NCBI GenBank assembly: GCA_950097015.1
Contig: CATNEN010000038.1
Span: forward strand, 24,403,001-24,467,000
DNA length: 64,000 nt
DNA from: Macrostomum hystrix
Taxonomy: Eukaryota; Platyhelminthes; Macrostomidae
Direction: 5' to 3'
Shown piece after piece: positions 43,365 through 51,906 of this stretch. The translations under genes and the position numbers were made by a program. The first letter of the stretch is position 1. Every line of letters begins with the position of its first letter. A model generated the notes under the pieces. That model worked only from the letters and a program-made list of their open reading frames with translations. It made no database searches and was not told the origin of the DNA.

Positions 43365-44995
43365 TGTTCCACCTGTCTCACCTATTCCATCTGTCTGCCT
43401 CACTTATTCCATCTGTCTGTCTCACCTATTCCATCTGTCTGTCTCACCTATTCCATCTGTCTGTCTCACCTATTCCATCTGTCTGTCTCACCTATTCCAT
43501 CTGTCTGTCTCACCTATTCCATCTGTCTGTCTCACCTATTCCATCTGTCTGTCTCACCTATTCCATCTGTCTTTCTCACCTATTCCATCTGTCTGTCTCA
43601 CCTATTCCATCTGTCTGTCTCACCTATTCCATCTGTCTGTCTGTCTCACCTATTCCATGTGTCTGTCTCACCTATTCCATCTGTCTGTCTCACCTATTCC
43701 ATCTGTCTGTCTCACCTATTCCATCTGTCTGTCTCACCTATTCCATCTGTCTGTCTGTCTCACCTATTCCATGTGTCTGTCTCACCTATTCCATCTGTCT
43801 GTCTGTCTCACCTATTCCATCTGTCTGTCTGTCTCACCTATTCCATGTGTCTGTCTCACCTATTCCATCTGTCTGTCTCACCTATTCCATCTGTCTGTCT
43901 GTCTCACCTATTCCATCTGTCTGTCTCACCTATTCCATCTGTCTGTCTGTCTCACCTATTCCATCTGTCTGTCTCACCTATTCCATCTGTCTGTCTGTCT
44001 CACCTATTCCATCTGTCTGTCTCACCTATTCCATCTGTCTGTCTCACCTATTCCATCTGTCTGTCTCACCTATTCCATCTGTCTGTCTGTCTCACCTATT
44101 CCATGTGTCTGTCTCACCTATTCCATCTGTCTGTCTCACCTATTCCATCTGTCTGTCTCACCTATTCCATCTGTCTGTCTCACCTATTCCATCTGTCTGT
44201 CTGTCTCACCTATTCCATGTGTCTGTCTCACCTATTCCATCTGTCTGTCTCACCTATTCCATCTGTCTGTCTGTCTCACCTATTCCATGTGTCTGTCTCA
44301 CCTATTCCATCTGTCTGTCTGTCTCACCTATTCCATCTGTCTGTCTGTCTCACCTATTCCATGTGTCTGTCTCACCTATTCCATCTGTCTGTCTCACCTA
44401 TTCCATCTGTCTGTCTGTCTCACCTATTCCATCTGTCTGTCTCACCTATTCCATCTGTCTGTCTGTCTCACCTATTCCATCTGTCTGTCTCACCTATTCC
44501 ATCTGTCTGTCTGTCTCACCTATTCCATCTGTCTGTCTCACCTATTCCATCTGTCTGTCTCACCTATTCCATCTGTCTGTCTCACCTATTCCATCTGTCT
44601 GTCTGTCTCACCTATTCCATGTGTCTGTCTCACCTATTCCATCTGTCTGTCTCACCTATTCCATCTGTCTGTCTCACCTATTCCATCTGTCTGTCTCACC
44701 TATTCCATCTGTCTGTCTGTCTCACCTATTCCATGTGTCTGTCTCACCTATTCCATCTGTCTGTCTCACCTATTCCATCTGTCTGTCTCACCTATTCCAT
44801 CTGTCTGTCTCACCTATTCCATCTGTCTGTCTCACCTATTCCATCTGTCTGTCTGTCTCACCTATTCCATCTGTCTGTCTCACCTATTCCATCTGTCTGT
44901 CTCACCTATTCCATCTGTCTGTCTCACCTATCCCATCTGTCTGTCTGTCTCACCTATTCCATCTGTCTGTCTGTCTCACCTATTCCATCTTTCTG
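43365..44995. repeat. Minisatellite with 20/24-bp alternating units
   Basis: About 75 copies of TCTGTCTCACCTATTCCATC, each with two or three TCTG tetramers. Units with the extra TCTG tend to precede the CCATGTG variant, giving a layered pattern. All three plus frames are open for over 560 codons, which is a property of the unit and not of a gene. Confidence 0.96.
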
Positions 44996-45206
44996 TCTAG
45001 CTGCTAAGTGTAATTAGCAGCCATAATCATTAAAATAACTGTAAGTGTAGTTTGAAAGTCACTTATTATCGAGTGTCTAGTCTATCTGTTTTATTTTGAA
45101 TGATTTGAAAAAAAGAAAAAAAATGCTGCCAGAATCGACAATGTCCGCCCGTATGATCGATGCATTCAACATCGCGCGCTCTATTTCCATTGGTCGCGAT
45201 ATTGGC

Positions 45207-45215
45207 TATATAAAA
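45207..45215 (+). promoter_or_regulatory. TATA box of the cyclic-peptide precursor gene
   Basis: TATATAAAA, preceded by ATTGG motifs at 45190-45193 and 45201-45205 (inverted CCAAT). It predicts transcription start near 45240. Confidence 0.7.
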
Positions 45216-45239
45216 TCTGGCGCATAACGTTAAAACAAA

Positions 45240-45273
45240 AAATTACTCCGACATTCGCTAGTAAAAATCTCAG
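45240..45273 (+). other. Non-coding first exon of the cyclic-peptide gene (predicted)
   Basis: Short leader from about 30 bp after the TATA box to the donor CAG|GTAAGT at 45274. An 88-bp intron follows, ending CCTTTAG at 45361, and the coding exon starts 16 nt before the ATG. The 5' boundary is an estimate. Confidence 0.55.
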
Positions 45274-45377
45274 GTAAGTGTTTAATAAATGCCGTTATGA
45301 TTTAGATTTAATTAGTAATAAACCCTCATAGAATTATTCCGTTCGCTACCCAATCCTTTAGACCGTCTTGACAAGCA

Positions 45378-45776
45378 ATGACCAACAAAAAGTTTGCTCT
45401 ACTGTCGCTTCTGCTGTGTCAGTTGCTACTCCTTGTCGATGTTGGCTTCTGCTATCCTCGCGCTGCCAGAATCGACGACCCGAAGGAACGTGAAGACTTT
45501 GTCCGACTGATGCGACATCTGCTGCTTGAAGAAGACCTTCTGCTGAAGCAGAATGAGAACAAGCAGCAGCAGCAGCGGACTGCTATGGTGAACGCTGACA
45601 CGGTCAAGACACCGTCTGAGCATGCCGATAGGGATCAAGATGCGTTTAAAGAACTCCTGGAGAGGTCGATGGCTTCGGCCTTAGCTGCGGCTGCAGTGCC
45701 CGCAACTCCGGCCGGCCCGGTGGTGCGGCGCCGATCGAATGTTACACCGTGCCTGCTGAAATTCTGCACCTGGTGA
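45378..45776 (+). CDS. Secreted prohormone with C-terminal cyclic peptide (urotensin II / somatostatin / allatostatin-C-like architecture)
   Basis: A 132-residue precursor in one coding exon. Residues 1-25 form a strong signal peptide (LLSLLLCQLLLLVDVGF). A long helical, acidic spacer follows, with EDLLLKQNENKQQQQ. RRR at 117-119 is a convertase site. The final 13 residues are SNVTPCLLKFCTW, with Cys125 and Cys130 set to form a six-residue disulfide ring and no amidation glycine. Position at the extreme C-terminus and a small Cys-Cys ring with a Lys match urotensin II (ring CFWKYC) and, more loosely, somatostatin and insect allatostatin C. The aromatic-Trp-Lys core of those peptides is not present, since the ring is CLLKFC, so family membership is inference. 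The gene has a TATA box, a leader intron and an AATAAA signal at 45890. The alternative is an unrelated lineage-specific cyclic peptide. Confidence 0.75.
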   Translation: MTNKKFALLSLLLCQLLLLVDVGFCYPRAARIDDPKEREDFVRLMRHLLLEEDLLLKQNENKQQQQRTAMVNADTVKTPSEHADRDQDAFKELLERSMASALAAAAVPATPAGPVVRRRSNVTPCLLKFCTW

Positions 45777-45889
45777 TAGCATGCAGTCCGGGCTTGTTTA
45801 ACTGGAAGCACGATCAATGCCTCATTGAATTAATTAAACTGGGACTGACTCAAATTAAACTAAGGCCGTATATATGGTTGTGCTTCAAG

Positions 45890-45895
45890 AATAAA
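45890..45895 (+). terminator. Polyadenylation signal of the cyclic-peptide gene
   Basis: AATAAA 114 bp after the stop codon, giving a short 3' untranslated region typical of small peptide genes. Confidence 0.65.
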
Positions 45896-45909
45896 AAGTA
45901 TGCTACGCT

Positions 45910-47966
45910 ATTATAATAAGAAACACGCTCATACTGTAGTTTTTTAATCCGAGCGTTTTAGACGATATTGATAAAGTAACTGAACGAAACCATTCTTGAA
46001 GGTTAATATTAGTTTAATAAACACTACTATAACTATAAAATGGACGAGGCCAACTAAAAATAATGCCACCTCTCTATGACATTTATAATGACGTGCTGCA
46101 GCAAATATTGAATTTTGTCTTTTTTAATCGCTTTTGCTTCTAGTGAAAGTACTTCCACGCAGCATCGCAAAAATATGAAAAAATCAACACTGCCTCGAAT
46201 GCCTCATCAACCTTTCCAGTCCCACAATTATCAGCTGCTGATCTATTCTCTCTGTGTCGCGATCAAAATCAATTTTAGGAATTAGAATCATTACATTTAC
46301 ACCGGAGACAAAAGCCTGTGTAGCCGCCTTAGTCTCGATAAAAATAACAGAGGCCGTTCAGTCTACATGCAGTTGCTATCTTTAACAGACTTCGAAAATA
46401 ACACACACACTTATTGATCATTGCATTTTGCGTTTAATATATGATACGATGTGTGGGCAGTTAATACAAAATTTTTAACCCACATTGTAGGAAGGCACAC
46501 GGCAGTTAAATTTGGCGATGCAATACGGTAATCCAACGCAAAAGTTGTCCTGATTGGTTTGTGCGTGCAAGTTGTATTTAAACTTTTGTCTCCATCAAGG
46601 CAACGAGAAGGGCAGATCAGAAATATAAAAATGATCTTGCCATAAAATAAAATCTCTCAAGGAAAGATTGCTCCCTTTTATTTGAAGTTTTCATAAAATT
46701 ATGTCTAATTTGTTATACGCAAGTTTTTTTTAACTTAGCAACCTCGTGTCGTCATTAATAAGCTCATTGAACTACTCGCAATGCAAGCAATTTGATTATC
46801 AACTAGGCTAACCCGATACAGCTGACAACTGGGTCCAATAGATAAAGTATAAACCTTACTTATCGTCGCGACTCTTTCCTGCTTCGCCGCTGTTTGAACT
46901 TTTGCTCTCATTAAAACTTAACTTTTGCATCCAAAAGTTATTCATGAAACTATTCACATTAAACTATTTATTTACTTCTATCGAATTGTAGGCATATCGA
47001 CTGCAAGTGGAACTAGTTTTGTTAGGCCTAGGCCCAGAACAAAATATAGCTGGTCATCTCTTAGATAGCTAGGCTAGCATAAGGGCCTATAAGTTGTTTA
47101 TTGTTCTATTTATTGTATTTTATTATTGCTTATTAGCGCTTTTTAGGCCTATAGGCTTAGGCCTATCTGGCTTATTTTAGGCCTATCCCTAGATGGACTG
47201 ACAGAAGTCATCGGACATTGTATCACTTGAATGACCATGTTTGCATTTTGTGTAAACGAAATCAAAATGTATAGTATAGGCCTACAAGTAGGGCAGGGCA
47301 AGGAACTAGTTTTTTGAGAGTAAAAGACTCTAAGTAAGTAGAATTTACATTTTTTGTTGCTTTATTTCTTTAATGGCCAGCTTTAGACCAAATCAGATTG
47401 TCATGCTTTTCCACATTTGCCTAGGCCTATGTTGGGTTTGAAGCTTGTTACTAATTACCAATTTGGTAATGATAGTTACTTTTTTGCAACATTTTTTTCA
47501 TTTCTACAGGCTAGGCCTAGGCCCTAGTAAAAAAATGAAGGCCAAACAACTTGCTACTAACAGTCTGCATTTTCTAATACCTGTTTTCATTACTGGTTTC
47601 AAAAAAGAAATTAACAGCACTAGGCCCTTTAAGGGCCGCCCTTATAAACTATTTTATTGGCTATATTAAAAACATTTTAAATTGTAGGCCCCTACTATTT
47701 TTTAATGACAAGAAAAATAGTCACCTTTATAATATTAGCAACTATTTCTTTTGAGGTCTTTGTTTTACATTGATACATTTTATTTTGATTTGAAGTTTTT
47801 AGTTTTTGTTGCAAACTCCAAACTTGCAAAATATTTTTCAATAAATCCATAGACTGACCATACTTTATAGTCTGTTACTTTAATCTGATGACAATTTTAT
47901 TATGAATCTAATCTTAAATCTTTATGTGATCTCATGGTCAAGAGCAGTGAGACTGATAATGATAAT
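45910..47966. other. Intergenic region without minisatellites; part enriched in TAGGCCTA
   Basis: No gene recognised. From about 47020 to 47700 the motif AGGCCTA/TAGGCC occurs repeatedly, at irregular spacing, unlike the arrays elsewhere. The remainder is AT-rich and featureless to my reading. Confidence 0.5.
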
Positions 47967-48245
47967 CATATATGCGCAACCTCCCAAATCTTAGCAGGCC
48001 GTGTGACTTAGTTTTTATTTAGTTTGCTCTCATTTGTGACTTAGTTCATTTCATTGCTCTATTTATGACTTAGTTTGCTCTCATTTGCTCTCTTTTTCTC
48101 TCCCCTTTTCCTTTTCTTCACACCTTCCTTTTTGTCCCTTGGTCCCCCCTTTGATTTTTTTGCGCTTGTTTGATTGGTTTTTGTGACTTACCTTGCTTGG
48201 CCCTTGTTTCACCTGGCCAGATCGGCCGGGTGTTGCACATGTATG
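47967..48245. mobile_element. MITE copy 1, 279 bp, hAT-like, perfect 8-bp target duplication
   Basis: Terminal inverted repeats CATATATGCGCAAC and, from the right, CATACATGTGCAAC. Flanked on both sides by ATGATAAT (47959-47966 and 48246-48253). The inside has CTCTTTTTCTCTCCCC and GGCCAGATCGGCCGGG near the ends. No transposase. A second copy lies 0.5 kb downstream. Confidence 0.88.
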
Positions 48246-48253
48246 ATGATAAT

Positions 48254-48739
48254 GGAGTCTACAAAGTTGGCATTGTTGGAGATTACAACATATGATATGA
48301 GTAATAGCAAATAAACAAAGGTACACATATTTACAAAATGCAAATATAAAATTTGTACATTTATGATCAAAGTATTAAAAAGTAACAACTAAATGTAGCA
48401 ACAGTAACTATTTTTTTGGTATTATTTGTTACCTAATATTTTCATTAGGGCCTACCAAATCATTAGTAATGAATGTTACCACCACCATTGTTATTTTTTT
48501 GGTAATGCACCCAATACTGGTGATTTCTAGTTAGTATGCAGTGAATATGCTAGTGACATAGACCATGGAGCATCTGACAAGACCATGAGTTTAGAATTCT
48601 CGTGATTAACTGCTTTGTATGTAAAGATAATCTCATGTTTTTTAACTGCTCAAATTTAGTAGACTTATTAAATTGTATTTACTGTTTTAGTACTTGGTGG
48701 AGCAAATAGCACTGTAGCACAGAACAACAAAATATGCTA
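48254..48739. other. Spacer between two MITE copies
   Basis: AT-rich. No gene seen. Confidence 0.5.
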
Positions 48740-48747
48740 TTGAAAAT

Positions 48748-49028
48748 CATACATGCCCAACCTCCCAAATCTTAGCCGGCCGTGCTACTTAGTTTTTGCT
48801 CTCATTTGCAACTTAGTTCGTTTCATTGCTCTATTTACGACTTAGTTTGCTCTCATTTGCTCTCTTTTTCTCTCCCCTTTTTCCTTTTCTTCACACCTTC
48901 ATTTTTTGTCCCTTGGTCCCCCCTTTGATTTTTTTGTGCTTGGTTGATTGGTTTTTGCGACTTACCTTGCTTGGCCCTTGTTTCACCTGGCCGGTTCGGC
49001 CGGGTTGGCCAGGTGTTGCGCATTTATG
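48748..49028. mobile_element. MITE copy 2, 281 bp, same family and orientation as copy 1
   Basis: Ends CATACATGCCCAACCTCCC and, from the right, CATAAATGCGCAACACC. Perfect 8-bp duplications TTGAAAAT at 48740-48747 and 49029-49036. Most of the length aligns with copy 1 (for example CTCCCAAATCTTAGC and TTGATTGGTTTTTG), but the target duplications differ, so the copies inserted independently. Confidence 0.88.
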
Positions 49029-49036
49029 TTGAAAAT

Positions 49037-49524
49037 AAGTACCTAAACTCAAGATCAGAAGGCATTTGGGTTCAAACAAAGGTAACACCACCAACAGTTT
49101 CCTGTGTGACAGTGTCATCTAGCCTGAATGAGTCAATATAGCTAGTGCCAAGTCTTGGCCTGTATAAAATATTCATATATTTATCTTTTAGAAAGATCTT
49201 GAAGCTCAGAAGTTAAAAGTTCTTTTAGAATAAATGATAATAGAATTAATTCAGCAATGAATTAATTCAAGATCAAGAAATCAAGAAATTCTCTTTTGCT
49301 TCACCAGCATTTCGCAATTATGATATGGCCATGAATTCAAAATTATGATTGTGAAATCACAGCTTCTTGATCCAAATTGTGACCTTGTCTGACCTCTTCG
49401 AAAAATAGCATAACCATCTCAGAGCACGTCTTTAGAGCATAGAGTATATAGTAACTAAGAATGTTCACGGGGTCACAAAAGGACTTTATGACCTGGCTAG
49501 CACAAAAGTGACTATATATAGGGA
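49037..49524. other. Spacer between MITE copy 2 and the Helitron end
   Basis: AT-rich. Nothing recognised. Confidence 0.5.
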
Positions 49525-49761
49525 CTAGCTTTTTTTGCCCGTTGTTTTTGGGGCAGAAATTTAAAGCAAAGCAGTAAGCAATTCACGTCTCTGTATTAAC
49601 TTTATAGTGAAGGTCACCATTTATTTATTTACTGCATTAATGAAAAGTGAAGAGTTTGTTTAATGGCGTTTTAAGTAAAAAATAAGTGAAAAGTTTGTCC
49701 AAACAGCCCCCTCTTGATTACTTCTTTAGAAACATGTCTCTTAGCCACTCCTCTATACAGT

Positions 49762-49994
49762 CAGTGGCAGATCCAGGAATTTTGTTTTGGGGCGGTCTGT
49801 CAGGGGAGCGCCATGAGAATCACAGAGGGGGTGCCAGCGGGCGAAAAAGGGCGCCAGGAGCCAAGAAAGGGCGCCAGCGGCTGAAAAGGGGCGCCAGTGC
49901 TGCGACTGGCGCCCCTGGTGGGGGCATCTTATTCCCATGATTAAAATTTAGGGGGGCGACTGCCCCCCCGCCCCCCCCCCTAAATCTGCCTCTG
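49762..49994. mobile_element. hAT-type MITE, 233 bp, nested in the Helitron
   Basis: Inverted ends CAGTGGCAGATCCAGG and CAGAGGCAGATTTAGG, and perfect 8-bp duplications TATACAGT at 49754-49761 and 49995-50002. The interior is G/C-homopolymer rich (GGCGCCAG repeats and poly-C near 49963-49980). No coding capacity. Confidence 0.88.
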
Positions 49995-50146
49995 TATACA
50001 GTATGCATGTACACGCGTATACATAAGGAAAATAGCCATGGCATAACAATAACAATGTCAAAGAAACAAAATTAAACTGTTTCAGAGTTCAGAGTTAGAC
50101 AGGTCAAGGTCAATTCGTGACTACTTTTCTATTAATTGCTTGCGAG

Positions 50147-50770
50147 TCACCTCAAGGCCTGGGGATACACCACATTCTTCGTTCTTCCCCTTGGTGCGAA
50201 AATGAATAGGCCAGCTGGAGTTCCAACACGGAAGCAGGCGACATAAAGCTGCCCATGCGAGAAGCAAGGAGTCTCCAGGTTGATGCCAGCCACCTTCAGC
50301 GACTGTCCCTGAGCCTTGTTAATAGTCATCGCAAAGCACACTCTCACAGGGAACTGCAGTCGCTTGGACTGAAATGGCAGGTCCGTGGGGATAATTGGAA
50401 TCCGGGGAACGAACACAGACTCTCCTCTGCCAGATCCAGTCATTATCGTGGCCTCAATCACGTGTGGGAAGAGCCGCCTGACTATCAGTCTGGTGCCGTT
50501 ACACAGCCTTGGCGCATTCAGGTTGCGGAGGAGCATAATTGGTGCCCCAACTTTCAGCTGCAAGTTGTGCGATGGAGTTCCAGGAGGATCTAGAGAGTTC
50601 AGAAACTCCACAGGATACTCCACAGCGGTGTCATCAGTCAACGTTGTATCAATTGACTTGTAGGTGAAAACTGCACCTGGCAACTCCTGAAGCAGTTGGT
50701 AGTTAATTTCGTTGGCGGCATCATTTCTAGTACTGTCTAACCCAAATATCGACCGGAGAGCCCTGCGCAC
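50147..50770 (-). pseudogene. Helitron Rep/helicase remnant: C-terminal part of a Pif1-like helicase
   Basis: About 207 codons open on the minus strand match the C-terminal end of Pif1-like helicases encoded by Helitrons: NEINYQLLQELPG, QLKVGAPIMLLRNLN, LCNGTRLIV, FPVRVCFAMTINKAQGQSL, and GQLYVACFRVG, where intact relatives usually have Ser in place of the Phe. The Walker A and B motifs, the replication initiator domain and a start codon are missing, and the frame begins abruptly at 50770. It is a 5'-truncated relic without a likely product. Confidence 0.85.
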
Positions 50771-51348
50771 TGGGACGCCACCGCACTCACCACACTCAGT
50801 CTCAGTGCTGCTTGGGGGCCAGTAGACAGTCTAGGGGTTTGGGCTGTGTACATTCACGGCTTGAAATACAATGTACAGTCTGGGGCTTCGGCGCCCGGGG
50901 AAGGGAGGGGGTGGCTGTAATAAAATTTGGCCCGCAGAGTGGCGGAGGGGAGTTGGGGTGGCTGTCCTCGGAAAACAAAAAGTGACTCACTTTGAGATGA
51001 TGCAGCTTTGCTCTGGATTGAGTAGAGATGTTCAAAATTGACAGCATTGTTGGAAAACATGTAAAGTGTAAGTGGATCAAATTTGGAGAAAATCTGACAA
51101 AGTGGGGCGACGATATGTCGAATTGAGTGATTTTTTGACGATTTTTGAGCAGTTTTTTGCACTTTTGAGCAGGAAGGAAATGATTTTTCGGGAATTTGAG
51201 TAGCCTATTGCACTCAGCGTAGGTGGTTTTAGGTATGTGCAAAGTTTGGTGCGATTTGGTTGAGCGGTTTCGGCGTCTATAAAGACAAAAGGTTGCACAC
51301 ACACACACACACACAGACAGACAGAGTTTTCACTTTTATATATATAGA

Positions 51349-51906
51349 TTAGGGCCTAATATAATAGCCCTAATCCCTAGTGCATTGATAAGCTGATTTC
51401 ACTAGTGTAAAGAAAACTAGATTTTAGGAGTTTTACGTGCACTTTCTAGATAGTTTGCTTTCATTGATTAGATTTAAAATAATCAAGACAAAGTCTGTAT
51501 GTAAATTTGATTCTGATGTTTTCTTTTTATTTAAGGATACATATTATTCTAGTTGGATAGGACACTCTTGGATTGGGCAGAAATGAAGTATAGTTTTGGA
51601 TGTAATTTCAGGGTTTTTGTATATTTTTATGGGGATTCCATCTAACCCTAATTAAGTAAACTAGGATTTTTCCTAAACATTCTATTCATGCTATTAATTG
51701 AAATATGTAAACTATTGTAATTGTAAAGATGCTTGTTTATGTAAGTCACTTATTACGAATTCATGTTTTCAACTTTAGGTAAATTTTAGATGTACTATAA
51801 ATATATGTGGAAATAAATCAACCTTGATATAACAAAATTACAGCTTACTAAAGTACAGACAGCATAACTACACATTTTTCACCTGACAACTGATCATTAA
51901 AAAGAG
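51349..51906. other. Region upstream of the MFSD6-like gene
   Basis: AT-rich unique sequence, probably promoter and 5' untranslated region of the downstream gene. No clear TATA box within the last 150 bp. Confidence 0.4.

Larger units (their letters stand above)
49525..51348 (-). mobile_element. Helitron remnant with both ends, minus orientation
   Basis: Read on the minus strand it begins at 51348 with TCTATATATATAAAAGTG, the typical 5' TC end, and finishes at 49525 with a small hairpin (TGCCC, loop, GGGCA) followed by AAAAAAAGCTAG, the typical 3' CTRR end. The flanking bases are A and T, as expected for insertion into AT without target duplication. Only the last part of the helicase survives inside. 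A hAT-type MITE of 233 bp is inserted near the 3' end. Confidence 0.8.

Noticed and set aside
43196-45017. Three overlapping open frames of 560-600 codons with Ser/Pro/Cys/Leu repeats
   Set aside because: All three frames of the same strand are open at once because the 20/24-bp unit has no stop codon. There are no splice sites, promoter or non-repeat coding sequence.
50802-51314. Minus-strand open frame of 170 codons next to the helicase remnant
   Set aside because: It starts in the CA-repeat near the Helitron 5' end, has no recognisable domain and overlaps another open frame. It is most likely non-coding terminal sequence.
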